Below, in pieces: positions 50,921-59,474 of a stretch of 64,000 nucleotides of DNA. Numbering within the stretch: position 1 is the stretch's first letter; every line of letters begins with the position of its first letter. The stretch covers positions 6,076,001 through 6,140,000 of the forward strand of contig NZ_CP107985.1 of the NCBI RefSeq assembly GCF_036108815.1. Direction: 5' to 3'. The DNA is from Streptomyces sp. NBC_00353. Its GTDB lineage: Bacteria > Actinomycetota > Actinomycetes > Streptomycetales > Streptomycetaceae. The notes beneath the pieces are model-generated. The model had not been told where the DNA came from, did not search any database, and was given only the letters and a program-made list of their open reading frames with translations. The position numbers were made by a program, and so were the translations under genes.

Positions 50921-51759
50921 GCAGCCCGGCCGCGCGGTTGCAGCAGCTCTTCGAGGGGCACCGGCTCACGCCCACCCAGCGGCGCATCGCGCACTCCATG
51001 GTCCGGCGTGCCGCCGATGTGCCGTTCCTGTCCAGCGTGGAACTGGCCGAGCTGGCCGGGGTCAGCCAGCCGTCCGTCACCCGCTTCGCCGTCGCGCTCG
51101 GCTTCGACGGGTATCCGGCGTTGCGCAAGCACCTGCGGGAGGTCGCGCCCGGATCCGGTGAGGCGGCGGGCGCCGTCGACGACACGTACAACGAATACCA
51201 GCAGGCCGTCCACGCCGAGATCGAGAACCTGCAGCACCTCGCCGAGCTGCTCGCCGACCCCACTCCCGTCGAGCGGGCGGGACGACTGCTCGCCGCGTCA
51301 CGGCCGCTGCCCGTGCTCGGGCTGCGCGCCGCCTCCTCGCAGGCGCGTGGCTTCGGCTACTTCGCAGCCAAGGTCCACCCGGATGTGCGGGTGCTCGACG
51401 AGGGCGGCAGCATGCTGCGCGACCGCATCGACGCCGCGCGGCGGGCGGGAGCGAGCGCGCTGGTCTGCTTCGCGCTGCCGCGCCACCCGAAGGAGGTCGT
51501 GGACGCGCTCGCGTACGCCCAGGAACAGGGGCTGACCGTGGTGTCGGTGGCCGACTCGGCGTTCGCCCCGGTGGCCAAGCACAGCGATCTGCTGATTCCG
51601 GCGGCCGTCGGCACCGGGCTCGCCTTCGACACGGCGTGTGCGCCGATGCTGCTGGGGCGGGTGTTGCTGGAGGCGATGTGCGACGACCTGCCCGACGCGC
51701 AGGCGCGGCTTGAGGAGTTCGACGCACAGGCGGCGGCGCGCGGTCTGTTCGCCGAGTGA
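50917..51759 (+). CDS. MurR/RpiR-family transcriptional regulator
   Basis: A 280-residue regulator. The N-terminal HTH_6 domain (AELAGVSQPSVTRFAVALGFDGYPALRKHL, about 45-75) and a C-terminal SIS domain (about 120-260: LPVLGLRAASSQARGFGYFAAKVHPDV, ALVCFALPRHPKEVV, VSVADSAFAPVAKHSDLLI) are clear. SIS domains in this family usually bind phosphosugars, but some regulators of amino-acid and histidine catabolism also have this layout. The start overlaps the lyase stop (ATGA), so it is co-expressed with the lyase and probably regulates it and the divergent importer. Confidence 0.9.
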   Translation: MSSPAARLQQLFEGHRLTPTQRRIAHSMVRRAADVPFLSSVELAELAGVSQPSVTRFAVALGFDGYPALRKHLREVAPGSGEAAGAVDDTYNEYQQAVHAEIENLQHLAELLADPTPVERAGRLLAASRPLPVLGLRAASSQARGFGYFAAKVHPDVRVLDEGGSMLRDRIDAARRAGASALVCFALPRHPKEVVDALAYAQEQGLTVVSVADSAFAPVAKHSDLLIPAAVGTGLAFDTACAPMLLGRVLLEAMCDDLPDAQARLEEFDAQAAARGLFAE

Positions 51760-51927
51760 GCGCGGGGCCGGGGCCACTGCCGGGGAGGAGAGTGGTCCTG
51801 CCGGGCGGGGACGGCATGGCGGACGCCCGGTACTGACGGACGCTCGGCCGGGAACCCAGGAATCACTGCGGATTTTCAGAAAATGCTCAGACACGACCAC
51901 TAATCTGCGCCCACGGAAACAGCACCG

Positions 51928-52515
51928 ATGGCTGTCGAGAGGGGTACGGACGTGGGGCGCGGAGCGCAGTCGCTGGCAAGGGTGGCCGTGATCGTACGGG
52001 CCGGAGCCGTACCGCTGTGGTGGCCGGGGCTGCTCGCCGCCGCTGTCGGCGCGCTCGTTCCGGGGCTCACCGGCCGGCGGATCGGACTGCTCGCCGGAGC
52101 CGCGCTCTTCCTGGTCACCGCAGTGGTGGTGGCGCTCGCCCGCGGAGGCAGGTACGCGGAACTGGCCCGGGCCGCCACCCGTGCCGGGCGGACCGACTTC
52201 CTCCAGGACCGGGCCGTGACCGTACGCAACTGGCGTCGCGGGCACCGGTGGTGGCTGCTGGGCGGGTTCCTCGTGGCGATCGCCAGTGGGTTCCTGCTGC
52301 CCGGCGCCGGTGGACTGGTGCTCGCGGGTGCCGGGGCCGGGCTCTGGCTCAAGGCGGTGCGGATCGGACAGCGGGAGCGCAGGGACGACGTCCTGTACTG
52401 GGTGCGGACCGACTGGGTGGAGAAGGGGCGGCCGACGGGCAAGCAGGTCGCGGCGTACCGGACGACCGGGCCGGTGGCGGGCGACGCCGCGCCCGGTGGG
52501 GCGCGGCGTCGCTGA
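51928..52515 (+). CDS. Membrane protein of unknown function
   Basis: A 195-residue protein with about four hydrophobic helices (PLWWPGLLAAAVGALVPG, IGLLAGAALFLVTAVVVAL, WWLLGGFLVAIASGFLLPGAGGLVLAGAGAGLWL) and a basic C-terminal tail ending GGARRR. The ATG at 51928 lacks a clear ribosome-binding site, so the start is tentative. I do not recognise the family. It converges with the Roadblock cluster with a 16-bp gap. Confidence 0.65.
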   Translation: MAVERGTDVGRGAQSLARVAVIVRAGAVPLWWPGLLAAAVGALVPGLTGRRIGLLAGAALFLVTAVVVALARGGRYAELARAATRAGRTDFLQDRAVTVRNWRRGHRWWLLGGFLVAIASGFLLPGAGGLVLAGAGAGLWLKAVRIGQRERRDDVLYWVRTDWVEKGRPTGKQVAAYRTTGPVAGDAAPGGARRR

Positions 52516-52531
52516 GGGTGTGCTGCGGAGG

Positions 52532-52906
52532 TCAGACCTCCAGTTCGGCCTCGATCCGCTTCAGCTGGTGGCGGGCCATCGCCAGGTTGGCGCGGGAGGA
52601 GTCCAGCACCAGGTAGAGGAAGAGACCGTTGGTGCCGCGCGCCTTGAGCAGCCGGATCAGGTGGTACTGGACGCCGAGGGTGATCAGGATGTCCTCGATC
52701 TCGTCCTTGATGCCGAGGTGTTCCATCGTGCGGAGTTTGGCACGTACGACATCGGTGTTGCCCGCGGCCGCGACATCCAGGTTGAAGTCCTTGCCGCCGC
52801 CGAGGGTGCCCAGCGCCATGCCGCTGGTGTAGTCGACGAGTGCGACACCGAGGGTGCCCTCGATGGAGGTCATTGCTTCCTTGAGTGACGCTTCGGTGTT
52901 GGCCAT
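52532..52906 (-). CDS. Roadblock/LC7-domain protein (third)
   Basis: A 124-residue protein made of a single Roadblock/LC7 domain: TSIEGTLGVALVDYTSGMALG, a central helix and EDILITLGVQYHLIRLLKARGTNGLFLYLVLDSSRANLAMARHQLKRIE. Such proteins dimerise and act as scaffolds or activators for small GTPases (MglB type). The same design as the first cluster gene (54349-54777), which suggests duplication. ATG 52906 is preferred; the frame extends 16 codons upstream. Confidence 0.88.
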   Translation of the reverse strand: MANTEASLKEAMTSIEGTLGVALVDYTSGMALGTLGGGKDFNLDVAAAGNTDVVRAKLRTMEHLGIKDEIEDILITLGVQYHLIRLLKARGTNGLFLYLVLDSSRANLAMARHQLKRIEAELEV

Positions 52907-52982
52907 GAGTGCTCGTTTCCTTTCCTTGCCGGCCGAGGTGACCGGCTCCGTCATCTGGCGTTGCTGGTGCGGATGTGACTGG

Positions 52983-53450
52983 TTACGTGCGGTGCGGGAG
53001 GGGACCGCCGGGGGGCGGGGTGCGTGGGCGCGGGGCGTGCGACGCGGGCGCGGGCTGTGCGGTGCGTTGCAGTGTGGCGTCGACCAGTTCGCCGATCCGG
53101 GTGCTCGCCCGGCGGCCTTCCAGGTGGAGCCGGCCGACGTTGATCCGGTCCTCGGCCAGGAGCGTGAGGACGGCGGAGGAGCCCGCCGCGTACGTGGCGA
53201 TGTAGCCGGTCTCGCCTCGTACGAGCAGTTCGCGGAAGCCGCCCCGGCCGGTCGCCTCCGTCATCCGGAGCGCGACGCCGAGCGAGGCCGCGGTGAGTGC
53301 GGCGACGCCCTCCGCCTCCACTCCCGGGGTGTCCTGGGCCAGGACCAGTCCGTCGGTGCTGGCCGCCAGCGCGCCCGCGAGGAGCGGAACCCGGGCGCGC
53401 AGCCGCTGGAGTTCGGCCAGGACGTCCTGGACTTCGGCCTCGGGAACCAT
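52983..53450 (-). CDS. Roadblock/LC7-domain protein (second)
   Basis: A 155-residue protein. Residues 1-115 form a Roadblock domain of the conservon CvnB type (VQDVLAELQRLRARVPLLAGALAASTDGLVLAQD, GVALRMTEATGRGGFRELLVRGETGYIATYAAG, AVLTLLAEDRINVGRLHLEGR). A Pro/Arg-rich tail (RTPPPGGPLPHRT) follows. The ATG at 53450 has GGAGGAG 7 bp upstream. Usual CvnB genes are followed by a DUF742 gene and a GTPase gene; neither is present here. Confidence 0.88.
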   Translation of the reverse strand: MVPEAEVQDVLAELQRLRARVPLLAGALAASTDGLVLAQDTPGVEAEGVAALTAASLGVALRMTEATGRGGFRELLVRGETGYIATYAAGSSAVLTLLAEDRINVGRLHLEGRRASTRIGELVDATLQRTAQPAPASHAPRPRTPPPGGPLPHRT

Positions 53451-53488
53451 CAGTTGTCTCCTCCCGGCACGCTGTCTGAGCGCGCGTA

Positions 53489-54352
53489 TCACAGGGCCTC
53501 CAATGCGTCTCTGAGCCGGCGCAGCAGGGCGACGTCGGGGTCGGCCGTGACCTCGGGAAGCGTGATCCGGCCGGGCGCGGAAGCGGACGGGGCCGCCGTC
53601 TGCCTGACCGCTTCGACCAGTCCGGCGGCCGTGAGCCGCCGCAGGTCGACGAGGATGTGGAACGCCGAGCGGCCCAGGTGCTGTGCGATGTCGGATGCCG
53701 TACGCACTCCGTCCACCAGGTCGAGTACGCGTCGCCGACGCGACGGGACGGGGGCGTCGACGGGATGGGCCGCACGGACGAGCGGGGCGGTGTCGGTCAT
53801 CGCGTCGGGCCAGATCCGGTCGAGCAGCTCCCGGCGCCGGAGCGTCTCGCGCTGCACGGCATCGACGGGGACGGGGTGCACGGGACCGATCCAGTGCGAG
53901 ACCCCGTAACGGAACCGGGCCGGGGTCCGGGTGGGGGCGAGGGCGAAGAAGGCGGCGTCGTACAACGCCCCTAAGTGGCAGAGCTCCAGTGCGCCGCCGG
54001 GTATCCGTCCGCTGTCCACCAGGTAGCGGCCGACGCGCTGCCCGGCGCCCGCCTGGGCGACCGCGTCCCACCAGCCGTCGCGGTGCAGGGTGCCGCTCGC
54101 GGTGAGCAGGATGTCGATGCCGGGTGTCGCGGGACTCTCGGCGTGCACCACCTGGCCGTCGGCGAGGTAGAGCGTGCCGCGGTCGCGCATCAGCGCGCCG
54201 GTGGCGCGTTCGGAGGCGAGGCGCTGGAGCATGGGGGAGAGGGCGGAGGCTGCTCTCACGGGGGAGGTTCTCTCGGGTGAGGTTCGCTCGGAGGCGGTGC
54301 TGTCCGAGGAGGTTCTGTCGGGGGGTGTTCTCTCGGGCGCGGTGGTTCTCAT
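53489..54352 (-). CDS. DUF4388-type protein with a TTA codon
   Basis: A 287-residue protein. The N-terminal 35 residues are Ser/Thr/Glu/Arg/Pro repeats (SERTSPERTSPVR). Residues about 40-130 match the DUF4388/PatA-like domain (LQRLASERATGALMRDRGTLYLADGQVVHAES...HLGALYDAAFF). A winged-helix-like C-terminus follows (RRRVLDLVDGVRTASDIAQHLGRSAFHILVDLRRLTAAGLVEAV). Codon 127 is TTA (53972-53974), making expression bldA-dependent. The start overlaps the upstream Roadblock stop (ATGA). DUF4388 proteins accompany Roadblock/GTPase systems in other bacteria. Confidence 0.8.
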   Translation of the reverse strand: MRTTAPERTPPDRTSSDSTASERTSPERTSPVRAASALSPMLQRLASERATGALMRDRGTLYLADGQVVHAESPATPGIDILLTASGTLHRDGWWDAVAQAGAGQRVGRYLVDSGRIPGGALELCHLGALYDAAFFALAPTRTPARFRYGVSHWIGPVHPVPVDAVQRETLRRRELLDRIWPDAMTDTAPLVRAAHPVDAPVPSRRRRVLDLVDGVRTASDIAQHLGRSAFHILVDLRRLTAAGLVEAVRQTAAPSASAPGRITLPEVTADPDVALLRRLRDALEAL

Positions 54353-54777
54353 GCCAGGACCAGCCGCTCCGCCATCTCTCCCAGCCGTATCCGGGCGAGC
54401 GCCAGGTTGCCGTCGGAACGGTCGAGCCACAGATGCAGGAAGACGCTGCTGTCGAAGGCCGTCTCGACGAATCGGAGGATGTGGTAGCCGGCGCGGGTGG
54501 TGACGATGACGTCCTCCACCGGAGGCGCCGCGCCCGTCCCCGTGACGGTGTTCTCGTCCGGGCCCGGTGAGGGGTCCGGGACGGAGAGGGCGAACGCGGG
54601 CTGCTCCGCCGCCATGCGTGCCACCTCGGCCGTCTCGGCGGCGGTCGCCTCGTGATCGCCGTTGGGCGATTCGCCGATGGTGCCCAGGGCGAGACCGCTC
54701 GTCCAGTCGACCACCGCGGCGCCGCGGGCACCGGGCAGCCTCATGACTTCGAGCAGGCACTCGTCGATTCCGGGCAC
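54349..54777 (-). CDS. Roadblock/LC7-domain protein (first)
   Basis: A 142-residue single Roadblock domain protein. It begins IDECLLEVMRLPGARGAAVVDWTSGLALG and ends with VEDVIVTTRAGYHILRFVETAFDSSVFLHLWLDRSDGNLALARIRLGEMAERL. A Pro/Asp-rich insert (about 65-80) interrupts the centre of the domain. It starts with GTG 54777 behind GGGAGGGAG and is the first gene of the leftward cluster. Its layout parallels the third Roadblock gene. Confidence 0.86.
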   Translation of the reverse strand: MPGIDECLLEVMRLPGARGAAVVDWTSGLALGTIGESPNGDHEATAAETAEVARMAAEQPAFALSVPDPSPGPDENTVTGTGAAPPVEDVIVTTRAGYHILRFVETAFDSSVFLHLWLDRSDGNLALARIRLGEMAERLVLA

Positions 54778-54980
54778 GCGGACTCCCTCCCCCGACCGGA
54801 CACGCGTCTGTGACCCTGAGGCTACGCAACGTGCTCGCCCGGGGTGGGAGTTCTGGCATTTTCCATTGGTACATGCGAAAGACGGTCGGAAACGGTCGGA
54901 CCCGTTGACGCCCCTGTCACGTTCTGTCCGTCTTCGGTGCCGCTCCCGGGCTTCCGGACAGGTCTTTCGGGCGCGGCCTG

Positions 54981-55009
54981 TTGACTACAAGTATTCAGAG
55001 CGACAGGAT
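54981..55009 (+). promoter_or_regulatory. Candidate hutU promoter
   Basis: TTGACT (54981-54986) and CAGGAT (55004-55009) are spaced by 17 bp, a good match to the main Streptomyces vegetative promoter class. Transcription would begin about 30 bp before the hutU start. No obvious operator palindrome overlaps it. Confidence 0.5.
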
Positions 55010-55046
55010 GTGAATAGAAGCATCACAGACGCGAGGAGGCATTGCC

Positions 55047-56708
55047 ATGTCAGGACCCCGCCCCGTACGGGCACCGCGCGGTACGGAACTGAGCGCCCTG
55101 GGATGGCAGCAGGAAGCCGCCCTCCGCATGCTGCAGAACAACCTCGACCCCGAGGTCGCCGAGCACCCCGACAAGCTCGTCGTCTACGGCGGCACGGGCA
55201 AGGCGGCCCGCGACTGGCGCTCGTTCGACGCGATGGTGCGCACGCTGCAGACGCTCAAGCAGGACGAGACGATGCTCGTCCAGTCCGGGCGGCCGGTCGG
55301 CGTCATGCAGACCCACGAGTGGGCGCCGCGTGTCCTGATCGCCAACTCCAACCTGGTCGGCGACTGGGCGAACTGGGAGGAGTTCCGCCGCCTGGAGGCG
55401 CTCGGGCTCACCATGTACGGCCAGATGACCGCCGGGTCGTGGATCTACATCGGCACGCAGGGCATCCTGCAGGGCACGTACGAGACGTTCGCCGCCGTCG
55501 CCGCGAAGAAGTTCAACGGGACGCTTGCCGGGACGATCACCCTGACCGCCGGACTCGGCGGCATGGGCGGCGCCCAGCCGCTCGCGGTCACCATGAACGA
55601 CGGCGTCGCGATCTGTATCGACTGCGACCCGCGCGCCATCGAGCGCCGCATCGAGCACCGCTACCTGGATGTGCGCGCCGACTCCCTCGAGCACGCGCTC
55701 CAGCTCGCCGTCGAGGCGCGCGACGCGCGCAAGCCGCTCTCCATCGGGCTGCTCGGCAACGCGGCGGAGCTGCTGCCCCGGATGCTCGCCGAGGGCGCCC
55801 CGATCGACATCGTCACCGACCAGACCAGCGCGCACGACCCGCTCGCGTACCTCCCGATCGGCGTCGACTTCGACGACATGGCCTCGTACGCCGCAGAGAA
55901 GCCCGCCGACTTCACGCAGCGGGCCCGCGAGGCGATGGCCAAGCACGTCGAGGCGATGGTCGGCTTCATGGACGCCGGGGCCGAGGTCTTCGACTACGGC
56001 AACTCGATCCGCGGCGAGGCCCAGCTGGCGGGCTACGACCGGGCATTCGACTTCCCCGGGTTCGTCCCCGCGTACATCCGGCCGCTGTTCTGCGAGGGCA
56101 AGGGCCCGTTCCGCTGGGCCGCGCTGTCCGGCGAGGCGTCGGACATCCACAAGACCGACAAGGCGATGCTCGAACTCTTCCCCGAGAACGAGTCGCTGCA
56201 CCGGTGGATCAAGATGGCCGGCGAACGCGTCCACTTCCAGGGGCTGCCCGCCCGGATCTGCTGGCTCGGCTACGGCGAGCGCGACCGTGCCGGCGAGCGG
56301 TTCAACGACATGGTGGCCAGCGGTGAGCTGGCCGCGCCGCTGGCGATCGGCCGCGACCACCTGGACTGCGGGTCGGTGGCGTCCCCGTACCGCGAGACCG
56401 AGGCGATGCTCGACGGGTCCGACGCGATTGCGGACTGGCCGCTGCTGAACGCCATGGTCAACGTGGCGTCCGGCGCCTCCTGGGTCTCCATCCACCACGG
56501 TGGCGGCGTCGGGATGGGGCGCTCCATCCACGCGGGGCAGGTGACCGTGGCCGACGGCACGAAGCTGGCGGGCGAGAAGATCCGCCGGGTGCTGACGAAC
56601 GACCCGGGCATGGGCGTCATCCGGCACGTCGATGCCGGGTACGACATCGCGGAGTCCGTCGCCGCGGACAAGGGCGTGCGGGTGCCGATGACCGAGGGCG
56701 GGCAGTGA
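55047..56708 (+). CDS. hutU: Urocanate hydratase
   Basis: 553 residues, normal length. It converts urocanate to imidazolone propionate with a tightly bound NAD+. Signatures: the NAD-binding TLTAGLGGMGGAQPLAVTMNDGVAICIDCD (about 170-200), DQTSAHDPL, FDYGNSIRGEA, the family motif LPARICWLGYGERDRAG with catalytic Cys at about residue 408, and WVSIHHGGGVGMGRSIHAGQV. The ATG at 55047 has GAGGAGG 7 bp upstream. First gene of the hut operon. A thiourocanate-hydratase activity of a paralogue cannot be excluded by eye. Confidence 0.96.
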   Translation: MSGPRPVRAPRGTELSALGWQQEAALRMLQNNLDPEVAEHPDKLVVYGGTGKAARDWRSFDAMVRTLQTLKQDETMLVQSGRPVGVMQTHEWAPRVLIANSNLVGDWANWEEFRRLEALGLTMYGQMTAGSWIYIGTQGILQGTYETFAAVAAKKFNGTLAGTITLTAGLGGMGGAQPLAVTMNDGVAICIDCDPRAIERRIEHRYLDVRADSLEHALQLAVEARDARKPLSIGLLGNAAELLPRMLAEGAPIDIVTDQTSAHDPLAYLPIGVDFDDMASYAAEKPADFTQRAREAMAKHVEAMVGFMDAGAEVFDYGNSIRGEAQLAGYDRAFDFPGFVPAYIRPLFCEGKGPFRWAALSGEASDIHKTDKAMLELFPENESLHRWIKMAGERVHFQGLPARICWLGYGERDRAGERFNDMVASGELAAPLAIGRDHLDCGSVASPYRETEAMLDGSDAIADWPLLNAMVNVASGASWVSIHHGGGVGMGRSIHAGQVTVADGTKLAGEKIRRVLTNDPGMGVIRHVDAGYDIAESVAADKGVRVPMTEGGQ

Positions 56709-58066
56709 CGGTGCCCGGCGCGGCCGGCTCGGTGGGGGGTTCGCTGTCGGGCGCGGGTTCACCTGCGCCCACCCTCCGCCGCGGCTCTGAAGGCGGGGGA
56801 GACGCTTCCCTCGCCCCGCGGAACGAAGGCCCGCAAGTCTCCTTCCAGAGCATGTGGAAGGAGCTCGCTCCCATCGGGCGGCATCCCGGGAGCGGCGGCT
56901 ACCGCCGCTACGCCTGGACCGCCGCCGACGGTGACTGCCGTGCCTGGTTCCGGGCGCAGGCCGAAGCCCGTGGGCTCGTGCACGAGGTCGACCGGAACGG
57001 GAACCAGTGGGCCTGGCTCGGGGATCCGCTCGGTGACGACGCCGTCGTCACCGGGTCGCACCTCGACTCCGTGCCCGACGGCGGCGCCTTCGACGGGCCG
57101 CTCGGTGTGGTCTCCTCCTTCGCCGCGTTCGATGAACTCCGCCGCAGGGGAGCGGAGTTCACCCGTCCGTTCGCCATCACCAACTTCGGTGACGAGGAAG
57201 GGGCCCGGTTCGGGCTCGCGTGTGTCGGGTCCCGGCTCGCCGCCGGGCAGCTGACCGTCGAGAAGGCGCACCAGCTCCGCGACGGCGACGGCATCACACT
57301 GCCGCAGGCCATGGAGGCCGCCGGTTACGACCCCGAGGCCATCGGCCCGGACCCCGAACGGCTGGCCCGTATCGGTGCGTTCGTCGAGCTCCACGTCGAA
57401 CAGGGGCGCTCCCTCGACCTCACCGGCGACCCGGTCGGTATCGCCTCCGCCATCTGGCCGCACGGCCGCTGGCGGTTCGACTTCCGGGGCGAGGCCAACC
57501 ACGCGGGCACCACCCGGCTCGTGGACCGGCGCGACCCGATGCTCACCTACGCCGAGACCGTGCTGGCCGCCCGTCGCGAGGCGCAGCTCACCGGCGCCCT
57601 CGCCACTTTCGGCAAGATCGCCGTAGAGCCGAACGGGGTCAACGCCATCCCCTCCCTCGTCCGGGGCTGGCTCGACTCGCGAGCCGCCGACCAGGACACC
57701 CTCGACGCCGTCGTCACCGGCATCGAGCGGGCCGCCCGGGAACACGCCGAGCGCGCGGGCATCGATCTCGATGTCGTACGGGAGTCCTTCACGCCCGTCG
57801 TGGAGTTCCAGCACGCCCTGCGCGACGAACTCGGCAAGATCCTGACGGGCAGGGGCGCGGACGACGCGGGCCGCGCCGTACCCGTCCTCGGCACCGGCGC
57901 CGGGCACGATGCGGGTATTTTGTCCGCTTCGGTCCCTACCGCCATGCTGTTCGTACGGAACCCCACCGGGATCTCGCACTCGCCGGCCGAACACGCCGCC
58001 GAGGACGACTGCGCGGCCGGGGTGATCGCACTCGCCGATGTACTGGAAGGTCTCGCGTGCAGCTGA
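56705..58066 (+). CDS. M20-family amidohydrolase (allantoate/N-carbamoyl-amino-acid type)
   Basis: A 453-residue zinc amidohydrolase. It has GSHLDSVPDGGAFDGPLGVV (metal His/Asp), NFGDEEGARFG (Glu-Glu), FVELHVEQGRSLD (metal His), the dimer-domain motif FRGEANHAGTTRLVDRRDPM and GTGAGHDAGILSASVPTAMLFV. These are shared by allantoate amidohydrolase, N-carbamoyl-L-amino acid hydrolase and ureidoglycolate hydrolase. The first 45 residues are a Gly/Ser/Pro-rich non-family extension. GTG 56705 overlaps the hutU stop. Inside a hut operon with HutF, a likely task is removing the N-formyl or N-carbamoyl group from glutamate, replacing HutG. Confidence 0.88.
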   Translation: MTVPGAAGSVGGSLSGAGSPAPTLRRGSEGGGDASLAPRNEGPQVSFQSMWKELAPIGRHPGSGGYRRYAWTAADGDCRAWFRAQAEARGLVHEVDRNGNQWAWLGDPLGDDAVVTGSHLDSVPDGGAFDGPLGVVSSFAAFDELRRRGAEFTRPFAITNFGDEEGARFGLACVGSRLAAGQLTVEKAHQLRDGDGITLPQAMEAAGYDPEAIGPDPERLARIGAFVELHVEQGRSLDLTGDPVGIASAIWPHGRWRFDFRGEANHAGTTRLVDRRDPMLTYAETVLAARREAQLTGALATFGKIAVEPNGVNAIPSLVRGWLDSRAADQDTLDAVVTGIERAAREHAERAGIDLDVVRESFTPVVEFQHALRDELGKILTGRGADDAGRAVPVLGTGAGHDAGILSASVPTAMLFVRNPTGISHSPAEHAAEDDCAAGVIALADVLEGLACS

Positions 58067-59442
58067 CAACGACACCGACGGGAAAGCACGACACCGCGAC
58101 GTTCTGGCTGTCCCACGCCTGGCTCGGCACCCATGTCGAGCCGGGCGTCACCCTGGACGTCGCCGACGGGCGGATCGCCGGGGTCCGTACCGGCGTCGAC
58201 GCCCCGCCGCCGGGCGCCACCGTGCTGCGGGGGCTCACTCTTCCCGGTCTCGCCAACGCCCACTCGCACGCCTTCCACCGCGCCCTGCGCTCCACCGTCC
58301 AGGTCGGCTCCGGCACCTTCTGGACCTGGCGCGAGCTCATGTACCAGGTGTCGTCCCGGCTCACCCCCGAGACGTATTACGACCTCGCCCGCGCCGTGTA
58401 CGCCGAGATGGCGCTGGCCGGCATCACCGCCGTCGGTGAGTTCCACTATCTGCACCACGCGCCGGGCGGAGTCCCGTACAACAACCCGAACGCGATGGGT
58501 GAGGCCCTGATCGCCGCCGCCGACGCGGCCGGTATCCGGATCACACTGCTGGACACCGCCTATCTCGCCGCCGGGTTCGGGCAGCGGGCCGGGCAGTACC
58601 AGCAGCCCAACCAGCACCAGCTGCGGTTCTCCGACACCACAGCCGAGGCCTGGGCCGAACGTGCTTCCCTCCTCAAGGACACCGACCACGCCCTGATCGG
58701 CGCGGCCGTCCACTCCGTGCGCGCCGTGCCCGCCGGGCAGCTCGCCACCGTGGCCGCATGGGCCGAGGGACGGCAGGCCCCCCTCCATGTCCACCTCTCC
58801 GAACAGGTTGCGGAGAACGAGGCCTGCCAGGCCGCCCACGGCTGTTCCCCCACCCGGCTCCTCGCCGACCACGGGGTCCTCGGGCCGCGCACCACCGGCA
58901 TCCACAACACCCACCTCAGCGGCGAGGACATCACGCTGCTCGGCTCCTCGGCCACCGGCACCTGCATGTGCCCCACCACCGAACGCGACCTGGCCGACGG
59001 CATCGGCCCCGCCGTAGCGCTCCAGCGCGCGGGCTCGCCGCTCTCCCTGGGCAGCGACAGCCACGCCGTGATCGACCTCTTCGAAGAGGCACGCGCGATG
59101 GAGCTCAACGAGCGCCTGCGCACCCAGGCCCGCGGCCACTGGACCGCGGCCGCGCTGCTGCGCGCCGCCACCGCCGACGGACACGCCGCACTCGGCCGTC
59201 CCGACGCGGGCACCCTCGAACCGGGCTCCCTCGCCGACTTCACCACCGTGGCCCTGGACTCCGTCAGAACAGCGGGACCGGCGCCCCGACTGGCGGCCGA
59301 AGCAGCCGTATTCGCCGCCTCCGCCGCCGATGTGCGGCATACGGTCGTGGCAGGCCGGCACATCGTCCGCGACGGGCAGCACGCACTCGTCGAGGACGTA
59401 CCCGCAGCACTCGCCTCGGCCATCGCCGTCCTGCACGGCTGA
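58057..59442 (+). CDS. hutF: Formimidoylglutamate deiminase
   Basis: A 461-residue amidohydrolase-superfamily enzyme that converts N-formimidoyl-glutamate to N-formyl-glutamate and ammonia. Metal ligands are visible: HSHAFHR (HxH, about 68-74), HVHLSEQ (His, about 245), HNTHLSG (His, about 285) and LGSDSHA (Asp, about 330). FWTWRELMY and YLHHAPGGVPY are typical of HutF. GTG 58057 has GGAAGG 6 bp upstream and overlaps the end of the M20 gene by 10 bp. Its presence shows that this strain uses the five-step route through formylglutamate. Confidence 0.93.
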   Translation: MQLTTTPTGKHDTATFWLSHAWLGTHVEPGVTLDVADGRIAGVRTGVDAPPPGATVLRGLTLPGLANAHSHAFHRALRSTVQVGSGTFWTWRELMYQVSSRLTPETYYDLARAVYAEMALAGITAVGEFHYLHHAPGGVPYNNPNAMGEALIAAADAAGIRITLLDTAYLAAGFGQRAGQYQQPNQHQLRFSDTTAEAWAERASLLKDTDHALIGAAVHSVRAVPAGQLATVAAWAEGRQAPLHVHLSEQVAENEACQAAHGCSPTRLLADHGVLGPRTTGIHNTHLSGEDITLLGSSATGTCMCPTTERDLADGIGPAVALQRAGSPLSLGSDSHAVIDLFEEARAMELNERLRTQARGHWTAAALLRAATADGHAALGRPDAGTLEPGSLADFTTVALDSVRTAGPAPRLAAEAAVFAASAADVRHTVVAGRHIVRDGQHALVEDVPAALASAIAVLHG

Positions 59443-59474
59443 CGCCGGACCCTCGCAAGGAGAGCAGCCCACCG

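Noticed and set aside
55047..56708. hutU as a thiourocanate hydratase belonging to the lyase locus
   Set aside because: All urocanase signatures are standard and it is coupled to hutF and hutI; sequence by eye does not support a different substrate.
57547..59472. 641-codon minus-strand ORF opposite the hut genes
   Set aside because: It is antisense to hutF and the M20 gene, whose motifs are intact.
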